Part shown: positions 44,176 through 52,250 of the stretch, one piece after another | Numbering within the stretch: the first letter of the stretch is position 1 | How the letters are laid out: the number at the start of each line of letters is the position of its first letter | Source of the DNA: Kitasatospora sp. NA04385 | GTDB taxonomy: Bacteria; Actinomycetota; Actinomycetes; Streptomycetales; Streptomycetaceae | Length of the DNA stretch: 64,000 nucleotides | Direction of reading: 5' to 3' | NCBI RefSeq assembly: GCF_013364235.1 | Contig: NZ_CP054919.1 | Location: 4,252,701-4,316,700, forward strand | Notes under the pieces: model-generated | Told to the model about the DNA's origin: nothing | Databases searched by the model: none | Seen by the model: the letters and a program-made list of their open reading frames with translations, nothing else | Made by a program: the position numbers and the translations under genes

Positions 44176-45285
44176 ATGGCGGGGAGTCAGTTCGGTTTTC
44201 AGGTGGGCGAACTGCAGAAGATCCAACGGGACTTCGAGCAGGTCAACCAGCGGATGGAGGAGATGACCGGCAAGATCGGTCAGATCAAGGCGACGATCGC
44301 GAAGGCGGCCGCCACGGACATCTTCTCCGGCGGGATCCTCGGGGTCCTCGGCGCGGGGAAGATCCTGGCCGAGGTCGCGGGGGACGTGCGGGACATCAAC
44401 GCGCGGGCCCAGGCGCTGGCCGAGGCCAAGGAGCGGCTCACCAAGGAGCTCGGTGAGGACGCGGCGAAGATCAAGAAGATGATCGACGCGTACGAGGAGA
44501 CCGAGCGGAAGATCGCCGAGGACCTCAAGCGCAAGCAGAGCGAGCAGCCGAAGCCGCCCGCGCCCAAGTCGCCCGGCACCAAGATCGACGGTGTGGGCGG
44601 TGGCGGCGGCGGTGGCGGCGGTGGCGGGAGCCACCAGCCGCAGCCCTCCTCGCCCTCCACCGGGCACGGCGGCGGTGGCGGTGGCGGTACCGGCGGCGGT
44701 GACGGCGGGACGGGCACGGTGGTCGGCGGCCCGGGCGGGAAGTTCGACGGCCCAAAGCTCAAGGACCACTCGACCGGCGACTGGAAGACGAAGATCACCA
44801 ACGGCAACAGCTGGGACGCCTGGTCCGACCACCGGCACCGGAAGAACGGCGAGGGCCTCGGCGTCCTGGCCCGGCCCAAGCTCGAAGGGCTGTCCGCCGA
44901 GCGCAAGGCCATGGTGGAGCGCGCCCTGGAGCGCGCCGAGCACAAGCTCGGCTACAGCCAGGGCGCCGTCACCAACGGCTACCGGGTCGACTGCTCGGGC
45001 CTGGTCTCCTGCGCCTGGGGCCTGCCCGGCCCGGGCCTGAACACCTGGGGCCTGATGGGCGGCAACGTCTCCCACCACATCACCAAGGGCGACCTCCAGC
45101 CCGGCGACGCGATGATCTCCGGCGACCACACCATCCTGTTCGCGGGCTGGGCGGACGCCGCGCACACCAGGTACATCGGCATCGAGGACAGCGGCGACGC
45201 GGGCATGGTCTCCCGGGAGATCCCCTACCCGTACTTCCACGGCGGATCGGCCTACCAGCCCTACCGCCGCAACGGCGTCGACTGA
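44176..45285 (+). CDS. Putative type VII secreted NlpC/P60-like cell wall hydrolase
   Basis: 369-aa protein. The N-terminal helical part (residues 1-120) has coiled-coil character (KIQRDFEQVNQRMEEMTGKI) and an internal Gly/Ala-rich helix. A YxxxE element (AYEETE) resembles the type VII export signal. A Pro/Gly linker with a long Gly run follows (about 125-180). The C-terminal NlpC/P60-type domain has Cys273 in YRVDCSGLVSCAWGLPG and a candidate His318 in SGDHTILFAGW. It probably cuts peptidoglycan peptides. No signal peptide and no adjacent immunity gene. The ATG at 44176 follows GGAGG. Confidence 0.75.
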   Translation: MAGSQFGFQVGELQKIQRDFEQVNQRMEEMTGKIGQIKATIAKAAATDIFSGGILGVLGAGKILAEVAGDVRDINARAQALAEAKERLTKELGEDAAKIKKMIDAYEETERKIAEDLKRKQSEQPKPPAPKSPGTKIDGVGGGGGGGGGGGSHQPQPSSPSTGHGGGGGGGTGGGDGGTGTVVGGPGGKFDGPKLKDHSTGDWKTKITNGNSWDAWSDHRHRKNGEGLGVLARPKLEGLSAERKAMVERALERAEHKLGYSQGAVTNGYRVDCSGLVSCAWGLPGPGLNTWGLMGGNVSHHITKGDLQPGDAMISGDHTILFAGWADAAHTRYIGIEDSGDAGMVSREIPYPYFHGGSAYQPYRRNGVD

Positions 45286-45436
45286 CGGCGCCGGTCGACG
45301 GCCCCGCGGCAGGGCGTCCCCCGGTGGTTCCGGGGGGCGCCCTGCCGCATGAGCGGCCGTTGGTCCGAGGCGGGCGCCGTCCGGTGCGGGCGCGGGTGCG
45401 GGTGCGGTCCGGGGCGCCGTCCGCCGCCGAAAGTAT

Positions 45437-45451
45437 ACTGTACGGGGTAGT
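45437..45451 (+). promoter_or_regulatory. TetR operator, copy 1
   Basis: ACTGTAC-G-GGGTAGT lies 25 bp upstream of the TetR ATG and overlaps the -10-like TAGTTT (45448-45453). It matches the two sites before the hydrolase gene (46209-46251), implying autoregulation. Confidence 0.6.
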
Positions 45452-45476
45452 TTCCCAATGGAAGGGTTCGGTGAGG

Positions 45477-46127
45477 ATGACCAACGCCACCCCGGGGAGC
45501 GCCCCCGCCGGGCGCCCCGAGAAGCGCGCCGCGATCGTCGCGGCCGCGATGGCCGTGTTCGGGCGCGAGGGCTACGCGCGGGCCAGCATGGACGCGATCG
45601 CCGCCCAGGCGGGCGTGTCGAAGCGCACGGTCTACAACCACTTCTCCGACAAGGAGACGCTGTTCCTGTCGGTGGCCCTGGAGACCTCCGGGGCGCTGAC
45701 CGAGCGGATCGGGGAACTGGCCGCCCGCCGCCTGGACGACGTCACGGACCTGCGCGCGGACCTGATCGCCTTCGCCGCCGACCGCGCCCGGGAGGTGGTC
45801 GGCGCCGGTGACCACGCCGCCCTCGGGCGGGCGATCCGGGCCGAGGCGGGCAACATCCCGCCGGAGGCGCTGCGGGCCTGGGAGGAGGCCGGCGTCGTCG
45901 CCGCGCTGCGCGACCAGGAGGTGCGCCTGCGCCGGCTGGCGGACGAGGGGCACCTGGTGGTCGAGGACGCCGGCCTGGCGGCCGAGCACTTCATGCTGCT
46001 GACCTTCCACGGCGTCGCCGACCGCTCGTACTGGGGGACGTTCCCGATCGACGACGCGGAGATCGTCCGGATCGCCACCACCGGCGTGGACGCCTTCCTG
46101 AAGATCTACGGCGCCGCCGCCGGCTGA
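45477..46127 (+). CDS. TetR/AcrR family repressor
   Basis: 216-aa regulator. HTH: AIVAAAMAVFGREGYARASM, then AIAAQAGVSKRTVYNHFSDKETLF, the standard TetR DNA-binding domain (residues 17-62). The C-terminal part matches the TetR_C_7/AefR-like type (ALGRAIRAEAGNIPPEAL). The ATG at 45477 follows a GAAGGG site; an in-frame GTG is 6 bases upstream. Shared operators indicate that it represses itself and the hydrolase at 46318. Confidence 0.9.
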   Translation: MTNATPGSAPAGRPEKRAAIVAAAMAVFGREGYARASMDAIAAQAGVSKRTVYNHFSDKETLFLSVALETSGALTERIGELAARRLDDVTDLRADLIAFAADRAREVVGAGDHAALGRAIRAEAGNIPPEALRAWEEAGVVAALRDQEVRLRRLADEGHLVVEDAGLAAEHFMLLTFHGVADRSYWGTFPIDDAEIVRIATTGVDAFLKIYGAAAG

Positions 46128-46146
46128 CCCCGGCCCGCACCCGCCC

Positions 46147-46188
46147 GACCCGCAGGGGCCGACCGCGCCAGGTCGGCCCCTGCGGGTC
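46147..46188 (+). terminator. Terminator after TetR gene
   Basis: 18-bp perfect stem, GACCCGCAGGGGCCGACC (46147-46164) with 46171-46188, GCGCCA loop, followed by TTCT. Confidence 0.92.
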
Positions 46189-46208
46189 TTCTCGTCGCCG
46201 GAAAGTGC

Positions 46209-46251
46209 ACTGCACGGTGCAGTTGATTGAGTACTCTGCACGGTGTAGTTT
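46209..46251 (+). promoter_or_regulatory. Hydrolase promoter with TetR operator copies 2 and 3
   Basis: Copy 2, ACTGCAC-G-GTGCAGT (46209-46223), is a perfect 15-bp palindrome; copy 3, TCTGCAC-G-GTGTAGT, lies at 46235-46249. A promoter fits between and over them: -35 TTGATT (46223-46228), 17-bp spacer, -10 TAGTTT (46246-46251). Bound repressor would cover both promoter elements. Confidence 0.65.
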
Positions 46252-46317
46252 ACTTCTCGGGTCGCCGGGAACGGCGGCTCGCCCCAGGGACCAGCCTCCA
46301 GCAGAAGGACCACCGCC

Positions 46318-47124
46318 ATGCCGATCGTCACCGTGGGCACCGCCCGCATCCCCTACCGCGTCGTCGGCGCGGGCCCCGCCCTCGTCCTCGTCCACGGCAC
46401 CGGCCCCGGCTCGGGCATGTGGGACGTCCTGCTCGACCGCTTCACCGACCGCCACACCGTGCTCCTGCCGGACCTCTCCGGCAGCGTGGACGCCGAGGAC
46501 GACGGCGGCGAGATCACCGTCGAGGGGCTCGCCGAGCAGGTCGCCGCCGTCATCCGGGACGCCGGGGCCGGGCCCGCCGACGTGGTGGGCTTCTCCATGG
46601 GCTCCACCGTCGCCGTCGCCACCGCGGCCCTGTACCCCGAACTCGTCCGGCACCTGGTCCCCGTCTCCGCCTGGGTCGCCTCCCGGGACGACGCCTACCT
46701 GGTCAACCTGATGCGGGTGTGGGCGGCGTCGGCCGCCGACCCGGACGCCTTCGGCCGGCTCGCCATGATCACCGCGTTCAGCACCACCTTCCTGAACTCG
46801 GTCGGCCCCGAGGCCGTCGAGGGCATCGCCGCCTACATGCGGCCGCTGCCCGGCACCCTGCGCCACATCGACCTCGACGCCCGCGTCGACCTGCGGCCCC
46901 TGCTGCCGAAGGTCACCGCCCCGACCCTGGTCGTCGGGGGCACCCGCGACGCCACCATTCCCGTCCACAACGCGCGCCGCCTGCACGCCGAACTCCCCGG
47001 CAGCTCCTACGCCGAGTTCGACACCGGCCACATCGTCTTCGCCGAGGAGCCCGAGCCCTTCCTCGCCGCGCTGCACGACTTCCTGGCCACCCCGGTGCGC
47101 GCCGGGGCCCTGGCCGGGGCGTGA
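46318..47124 (+). CDS. Alpha/beta hydrolase
   Basis: 268-aa hydrolase of the esterase/haloperoxidase-like group. Oxyanion region VLVHGTGPGSGMW, nucleophile Ser in VGFSMGSTVAVA, Asp in VVGGTRDATIPVHN and His in DTGHIVFAEEP form a full triad. The ATG is at 46318. Regulated by the upstream TetR through two operators. Substrate unknown; TetR control suggests an inducible small-molecule or xenobiotic ester. Confidence 0.88.
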   Translation: MPIVTVGTARIPYRVVGAGPALVLVHGTGPGSGMWDVLLDRFTDRHTVLLPDLSGSVDAEDDGGEITVEGLAEQVAAVIRDAGAGPADVVGFSMGSTVAVATAALYPELVRHLVPVSAWVASRDDAYLVNLMRVWAASAADPDAFGRLAMITAFSTTFLNSVGPEAVEGIAAYMRPLPGTLRHIDLDARVDLRPLLPKVTAPTLVVGGTRDATIPVHNARRLHAELPGSSYAEFDTGHIVFAEEPEPFLAALHDFLATPVRAGALAGA

Positions 47125-47212
47125 TCCCCGCGCTGCCCGCGCTGCCCGCGGGCCGGGCGGCGGGAGGTGTCGGGGCGGGGGGAAGCACGGGCCGTCCGGT
47201 TAGGGTGGACGG

Positions 47213-47647
47213 ATGAGCGAGCAGCGGCGACCCGGGTACGAGGCGGATCCGACCGAGGTCCACCCGGTGGCCCGAGTCGCCCTCGTGGTGGCCGGGACGG
47301 TGCTCATCGCGGTCGGCGTGCTGCTGCTGGTCCTCCCCGGTCCGGGCATGCTCCTGCTGCTGGCCGGCATGGTGCTCGTCGCCCGGGCGGTGCCGGCCTT
47401 CGCCCGGTTCGTGGAACCGGTGCGGGTCAAGGCGATGCAGGGCGTCGAGGCGAGCGTCGCCTCCGGCTGGCGGATCGCCGGCTCGGTCCTCGCCGGGCTC
47501 GGCCTGATCGCCGCGGGCGTCGTCGCCGCGGCCGTCCCCTCGCTGCCCTTCGCGGGCTGGGCGACCGGGACCAGCCTGATCCTGTCGGGCCTGATCCTGC
47601 TGGGCCTGCTGGCCTGGAGCCACCGCCGCGTGCACGGCGCACGCTGA
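47213..47647 (+). CDS. PGPGW-type transmembrane protein
   Basis: 144-aa membrane protein with four hydrophobic segments. The first pair contains LLLVLPGPGMLLLLAGMVLV, the signature of the actinobacterial PGPGW/TIGR02611-like family of unknown function. The ATG is at 47213 with a weak leader. A long inverted repeat begins 9 bases after its stop. Confidence 0.8.
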   Translation: MSEQRRPGYEADPTEVHPVARVALVVAGTVLIAVGVLLLVLPGPGMLLLLAGMVLVARAVPAFARFVEPVRVKAMQGVEASVASGWRIAGSVLAGLGLIAAGVVAAAVPSLPFAGWATGTSLILSGLILLGLLAWSHRRVHGAR

Positions 47648-47655
47648 GCGCCCCG

Positions 47656-47810
47656 TCAGGGGCTCGGGGAACGGCGAGGCCGTGGCTGCTGGCGGTGCAC
47701 TGCCGTTGCGCGCGTCGGCTTCCGGTTCTGTTCAGGACACGCAGCAGCACGGACACTTCGATGGGTTCCGGCCGTCAGCAGCACGGACTCGCCGTTCCCC
47801 GAGCCCCTGA
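47656..47810. repeat. 155-bp element with 23-bp perfect terminal inverted repeats
   Basis: The left arm begins TCAGGGGCTCGGGGAACGGC (47656-47678, 23 bp), and its exact complement is at 47788-47810; the 109-bp interior has no gene. The arm resembles abundant AGGGGCGCGGGGAAC-type intergenic repeats that I recall from Streptomyces genomes, so it may be a non-autonomous, MITE-like element or a long RNA hairpin at a convergent gene junction. Confidence 0.7.
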
Positions 47811-47842
47811 TGTCGCATCCCGTCGTTTCTGCCGAGGTGCTC

Positions 47843-48523
47843 TCAGCGGGTGAGGCGGAAGGCGAGGCGGGCGGCCGCGCGGAGGGGGAGGGGCGGGCGG
47901 GGGACGGCGAAGGCCGTGCGGAGCGGGGCGTCGAGGAGGGCGGCGGCGAAGGCGGGGGCGTGGCGGGCGAGGGGGCCGGGGAGGCGGGCGGCGAAGAGCG
48001 GGGCGACGGCGTCCCAGAGACGGCGGCCGGCCTCGCTGGGTGCGAACCTGGCGGCCTCGAACTCCCGCATCCAGGCGGCGGTCTCGGCCAGGGTGGGCCC
48101 GGCCGGCGGTGGCAGCCGCAGCGCCGCGGCGAGTTCGGCGGCGAAGGCGGCGGCCGCTTCGCGTTCGGCGGGGGTGGCGGCGGCGGACTCGACCGGGCAG
48201 ACGGTGAAGCAGGCCAGGACGTAGCGCATCACCTCCTCGTCCACGCCGGGAATCCGGTGCATCGCGGCGAGTTCGGCGACGATCCCCCGCCCGGCGGGGC
48301 TGTCGACGCCGTGGCCGATCAGGGCGAACATCATGGCGCCGGTGGCCTTCGCCCGGGCCTTCGGGGCGGCGGCCAACCTGCCGGTGCCGGCCAGGACTTC
48401 GGCGATCTCGGGGACGGCGAAGGTGCGGACGAAGCCGAGCGTGAGACCGACCCGGGCGCGTTGCGGGCGGCGGTGCAGGACGAGGGCGGCGAAGGCGTCC
48501 CGCGCCGGTGGCGGGGGGTTCAT
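47843..48523 (-). CDS. MpaB-like oxygenase (DUF2236) protein
   Basis: 226-aa protein. The helical scaffold of the MpaB/latex-clearing-protein superfamily is suggested by MRYVLACFTVCPVESA and by HRIPGVDEEVM, AAWMREFEAARFAPSEAGRR and RPPLPLRAAARLAFRLTR. The His residues that bind haem in oxygenase members are not obvious, so enzymatic activity is uncertain. Its ATG overlaps the stop of the upstream membrane gene (ATGA, 48520-48523). Last gene of a four-gene operon. Confidence 0.65.
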   Translation of the reverse strand: MNPPPPARDAFAALVLHRRPQRARVGLTLGFVRTFAVPEIAEVLAGTGRLAAAPKARAKATGAMMFALIGHGVDSPAGRGIVAELAAMHRIPGVDEEVMRYVLACFTVCPVESAAATPAEREAAAAFAAELAAALRLPPPAGPTLAETAAWMREFEAARFAPSEAGRRLWDAVAPLFAARLPGPLARHAPAFAAALLDAPLRTAFAVPRPPLPLRAAARLAFRLTR

Positions 48524-49752
48524 CCGCGCGGGTCCAGGGCGCGTTCCAGCAGCGGGGAGCGCAGGTAGGCGGCGACCAGGACCAGGTGGGCGCGCTCCTC
48601 GGCGGGGGCGGCGTCCAGACCGGGCAGGGCGGGCTGCTCCTCGCGGGGGCGGGGGACGGCACCGGTGGCCAGCGCGGTGACGGCGGAGCGCATCGCGGTG
48701 GCGACGACCAGCGCGTCCCGGTGGGTGGGGGCGAGCGAGGCGCGGCCGGCCAGGCGCTGCGCGGCGTGCACGGCGGCGGGGTCGACGAACGGGCGGAGGG
48801 TCAGCTGGCCGTCGCGGATCTCCAGGCCGCGCCGGGTGGTGCGCCACTCCAGGTCGCGCAGGGCGATGCGCTCGCGCCAGGCGGGGGAGGGCGGGCCCTC
48901 CAGGGCGAGGCGGCGGTCGGCCCGGTAGACCAGGTCCCAGAGCGGGCGCAGGGCGCGGAAGTCGCGGCGGCGGACGGCCCAGGCGGCACCGGCCGGGCCG
49001 GCGAAGCCGCAGGTGATGCCGATCGCGCCGAGGGCGGCGAAGGCCGGGCCGAGCGCGGTGCTGAGCCACTCGGCGCCGTCCACCCCGGCGTACGCGAGGG
49101 CGATGGCGGCGATCTTGCACACCACGTAGCCGCAGGCGGTGAGCGCGCCCAGGGCGATCAGCCGGATGCCGCGGCGCAGCCAGCCGTCCGGGAGCCGGGC
49201 GGCGTGGCCGAGGCAGACCCGGCCGATGTCGATCAGGGCGTAGGCGAACAGGCCCTGGTAGAGGGCGAGGAACAGGGCGGTGGCGGTGCGCGGGGCGAAG
49301 GTGGTGTCGAAGGTGAGCGGCGTTTCGGGCCGGTACGGTCCGCCGGCCAGGAAGAGCGCGGCCAGCACGGGGACGAGGGCGGCGAAGACGGCGGTGCGGC
49401 GGCGCACCCGCTGCCGCAGCCGGTCGTCCAGCGGGGCCCAGACCTGGGTGCCGGCGCGTTCCTCGGGCGGGGTCCAGACCAGGGCGAGGACCACGGCGGC
49501 GGCGGAGAAGCCGACGATGCCGAGGTAGACGAACAGGGTGGCGAGGTTGCCGACGCCGCTGAGGCTCCCGACGGCCCGGTACAGCAGCGGGGAGGCGAGC
49601 AGGAAGGCGGTGGAGGGGGAGGCGATGGCCAGGGCGACCACCAGCAGTCCGAAGGAGGGATCGCGCCGCCAGGCCCTGAGCTTCAGGGCGGCGACCAGCC
49701 AGGCGGCGCTGCCGATACCCAAGTAGACCAGGTTGTACGGCAGTTCAGACAT
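48520..49752 (-). CDS. Multi-TM protein of the MAB_1171c-like family
   Basis: 410-aa protein with about seven TM helices in the first 240 residues (YLGIGSAAWLVAALKLRAWR, LATLFVYLGIVGFSAAAVVL, LALYQGLFAYALIDIGRVCL and others). A cytosolic C-terminal domain follows (LWDLVYRADRRLALEGPPSP). The arrangement matches a family described as putative transporters, nearly always next to XRE and ImmA/IrrE genes in Streptomyces; transport itself is unproven. Overlaps the ImmA/IrrE gene by 8 bp. Confidence 0.75.
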   Translation of the reverse strand: MSELPYNLVYLGIGSAAWLVAALKLRAWRRDPSFGLLVVALAIASPSTAFLLASPLLYRAVGSLSGVGNLATLFVYLGIVGFSAAAVVLALVWTPPEERAGTQVWAPLDDRLRQRVRRRTAVFAALVPVLAALFLAGGPYRPETPLTFDTTFAPRTATALFLALYQGLFAYALIDIGRVCLGHAARLPDGWLRRGIRLIALGALTACGYVVCKIAAIALAYAGVDGAEWLSTALGPAFAALGAIGITCGFAGPAGAAWAVRRRDFRALRPLWDLVYRADRRLALEGPPSPAWRERIALRDLEWRTTRRGLEIRDGQLTLRPFVDPAAVHAAQRLAGRASLAPTHRDALVVATAMRSAVTALATGAVPRPREEQPALPGLDAAPAEERAHLVLVAAYLRSPLLERALDPRG

Positions 49753-50320
49753 GCTGTCCTTTGCGGTGCTCCAGCGCGGGGGCGAGCTGGGAGGTGGTGC
49801 CGGCGCCGGGGGCGAGCACCAGGATGCGCATCAGTTCGGCGCCGAGGACCTCTGCCTCCTCCTCGGCGGCGTCGTCGTAGTGCGAGCGGCCGAGCACCAG
49901 CCGGACCATGTCCGGGTCGATGGTGGGCAGTTCGACCTCCCCGGCGCCCTGGTCGAGGAGCGCGGGGGCGGTCAGGTGGCCGCACAGCAGGTGGGCCAGT
50001 TCGTGGCAGATGATGTGCGCCCGGTGCAGTCCGGAGGTCTCCTGCTCGACGTGGACGACGTCCTCGGCGGGGAGCCGTTCGACGAAGCCGGACGGCTCGC
50101 CCACCCGCATCCGGCGCGGGGCGATCCGGATCGGGCGGTCCAGGTGGGCGGAGACCGCGGTGCACAACTCCTCGACGGTGCTCAGCGGTGGCAGGCGCAG
50201 TTCGCGCGCCACCGCCCGCATCCGTCGGCGGGTCCGCCCCAGTCCGCTCCCCACACCCCGCACGTCGACCCCTTCCGGCAACCGCCAGTGTCCCAGCGGC
50301 ACCTGCTGGCGCTCCGTCAC
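49745..50320 (-). CDS. ImmA/IrrE family metallopeptidase (DUF955)
   Basis: 191-aa zinc protease. HEXXH is present as CHELAHLLCGH (His106, Glu107, His110), with a downstream acidic EEEAEVLGAELM providing the third ligand region. ImmA-type proteases cleave partner XRE repressors to derepress genes. The start codon GTG at 50320 overlaps the stop of the XRE gene (GTGA, 50317-50320). A target relation with that XRE is inference from coupling. Confidence 0.88.
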   Translation of the reverse strand: MTERQQVPLGHWRLPEGVDVRGVGSGLGRTRRRMRAVARELRLPPLSTVEELCTAVSAHLDRPIRIAPRRMRVGEPSGFVERLPAEDVVHVEQETSGLHRAHIICHELAHLLCGHLTAPALLDQGAGEVELPTIDPDMVRLVLGRSHYDDAAEEEAEVLGAELMRILVLAPGAGTTSQLAPALEHRKGQHV

Positions 50321-50766
50321 GTCTTCGGGCCGGCCTCGCCCGGCTGCCCGTCGGTCAGGCCGACGGCCCGCCGCAACTGCTCCACAATAGTGAGTGCGGC
50401 GTCCTGCATCTCCGGCGGCAGCCCGGCCGCGCGCATCGCGATCCGCTCGACCCGGGCGTCCCGCAGGGCCTCGATCTTGCGCAGGTCCTGCTCCACGGCG
50501 TGGGCGGTCTCCGAGTCGGAGAAGTAGTCGAGCGGGACGCCGAAGAACTTCGCGATCCGGACGGCGTTCTCCAGGCTCGGTTTCTGGGTGCCTTTGCGCA
50601 GGTTGCCGATGTACGTGCCGCTCAGGCCGGTGCCTTCGGCGATTTCGGTGTCCCGCCAGGGGCGGCCGAGGTCCTTGGGGTAGATCACCGCTATCAGGCG
50701 CCGGAAGCGGCTGGCGAAGTCCGGGGCTTCGGCGCGGGATGTGTCCTGGGGCATGTGCCGGATCAT
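50317..50766 (-). CDS. XRE family transcriptional regulator
   Basis: 149-aa regulator. The HTH (about residues 38-80) reads DTEIAEGTGLSGTYIGNLRK and SLENAVRIAKFFGVPLDYF. The C-terminal helix region (ALRDARVERIAMRAAGLPPE) is typical of regulators paired with ImmA/IrrE. ATG 50766 is preceded by AAGGA. First gene of the four-gene operon. CACGAT-containing inverted repeats just upstream (GCACGAT/ATCGTGC, 50811-50834) are candidate operators. Confidence 0.88.
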   Translation of the reverse strand: MIRHMPQDTSRAEAPDFASRFRRLIAVIYPKDLGRPWRDTEIAEGTGLSGTYIGNLRKGTQKPSLENAVRIAKFFGVPLDYFSDSETAHAVEQDLRKIEALRDARVERIAMRAAGLPPEMQDAALTIVEQLRRAVGLTDGQPGEAGPKT

Positions 50767-51201
50767 AGAGGGTCCTTACCCCCGGGCGTATCCCTCATCC
50801 ATCCCGTTCTGCACGATCGTTGGTGGAATCGTGCGGAAAACGTGGCGACCGGTCCGGCCGGGGATCGGATCGCCGGGAAAGAATCCACGATAGTTGACAC
50901 ACCGTGGAGCCGGTCGGCAGGATCGGTGTCCGGATGCTCGGGCGCCGTTGCCCCACGGGGGTGGGCAGCGGCGCTCGGTGGTCCCCCGCGTCGCGGTGCC
51001 GCTTTTCCGCCGTCCGCCGACTGCCGTCCACCATCCGCCGTCCGCCATCTGCCGGATGTTCGGAGCGGCCGATTCCGCTACTTTCGCTTCACCCGCCGTT
51101 TCCGGCACGGTAGTTCGGGCCGGATAGGCTGCGCGCGTCCGCGCCCGGCGGCATTTCCGCCAGCCAATTCGGGCGCCCGGCCCGAAAGGCGCGCGCAGCC
51201 G
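50767..51201. other. Divergent intergenic region, XRE operon / glycosyltransferase
   Basis: 435 bp with no supported gene. It has the GCACGAT/ATCGTGC inverted repeat (50811-50817, 50828-50834) and a further CACGAT at 50887. TTGACA at 50894-50899 on the plus strand is a perfect -35 without a clear -10. CCGTCC-rich low complexity fills 51003-51055. Confidence 0.5.
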
Positions 51202-52233
51202 ATGGCACCCCGTCTCTCCGTCGTCGTCCCGGTGTACAACGTCGAGCGCTACCTCGCCGCCTGCCTGGACTCGATCGCCGACCAGGCGTTCGCCGACCTG
51301 GAGTGCGTCATGGTCGACGACGGCTCCACCGACACCAGCGCCGCCATCGCCGAGGCGTACGCCGCGCGCGACCCCAGGTTCCGGCTGGTCCGGCAGGAGA
51401 ACCGGGGCCTCGGCGCGGCCCGCAACACCGGCGTGCGCCACCTCGCCCCCGGCGCCGAGTACCTGGCCTTCGTCGACAGCGACGACGTGGTGCCGCCGAA
51501 CGCCTACCGGCTGATGGTCGACACCCTGGACGGCACCGGCTCCGACTTCGCCACCGGCAACGTGCTGCGGCTGCGCACCGCCGGCCTGGAGCCCTCGCAC
51601 GTGCACGTCCGCCCGTTCGCCGAGACCAGGCTGCGCACCCACGTCGGCGAACTGCCCGGGCTGGTCACCGACCGCACCGCCTGGAACAAGGTCTACCGGC
51701 GCTCCTTCTACGACGCCGCCGGCCTGGACTACCCCGAGGGCATGCTCTACGAGGACGCCCCGGTCAGCGTCCCGCACCACTTCCTGGCGAAGAGCGTCGA
51801 CGTGCTGTCCGAGCCGGTCTACCACTGGCGGATCCGCGAGGACGGCGACCGCTCGATCACCCAGCGCCGCACCGACCCGCGCGGCCTGGCCGACCGGGTC
51901 CGCTCGATCGAGCTCGTCCGCGGCTGGCTGCTCGACCGGCCCGAACCCGTCTTCCGCGAGCACCTGCGGGCCTACGACCACAACACCCTGGTCGAGGAGA
52001 TCCCGATGTTCTTCTGGACCGTCCCCGAGGGCGACCACGACTACCGGTACGCCTACCACCGGCACGTCACCCGGCTGATCAGCGCCATAGGGGACGACCG
52101 GATCGACGCCCTGCCGCGCTTCCTGCGCCTCAAGTACCGCCTCACCGTGGCCGGGCGGGTGCACACCCTGGCCAACGTCCAGCGCCTGCACCGCCGGGTG
52201 CGCAACACCCGCAAGGCGCTGCGCCGGAAGTAG
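51202..52233 (+). CDS. Family 2 glycosyltransferase
   Basis: 343-aa GT-A fold enzyme transferring a sugar from a nucleotide donor, probably for wall polymer or surface glycan. N-terminal LSVVVPVYNVERYLAACLDS, VMVDDGSTDTS, QENRGLGAARNTGV and the metal-binding DSDD in AFVDSDDVVPPN are classic. The C-terminal half with GMLYEDAPVSVPHHFLAKS and HWRIREDGDRSITQ matches teichoic-acid type transferases. The ATG at 51202 has GAAAGG upstream. No other polymer genes adjoin. Confidence 0.9.
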   Translation: MAPRLSVVVPVYNVERYLAACLDSIADQAFADLECVMVDDGSTDTSAAIAEAYAARDPRFRLVRQENRGLGAARNTGVRHLAPGAEYLAFVDSDDVVPPNAYRLMVDTLDGTGSDFATGNVLRLRTAGLEPSHVHVRPFAETRLRTHVGELPGLVTDRTAWNKVYRRSFYDAAGLDYPEGMLYEDAPVSVPHHFLAKSVDVLSEPVYHWRIREDGDRSITQRRTDPRGLADRVRSIELVRGWLLDRPEPVFREHLRAYDHNTLVEEIPMFFWTVPEGDHDYRYAYHRHVTRLISAIGDDRIDALPRFLRLKYRLTVAGRVHTLANVQRLHRRVRNTRKALRRK

Positions 52234-52250
52234 CGCCCGCCGTCCGCCGC

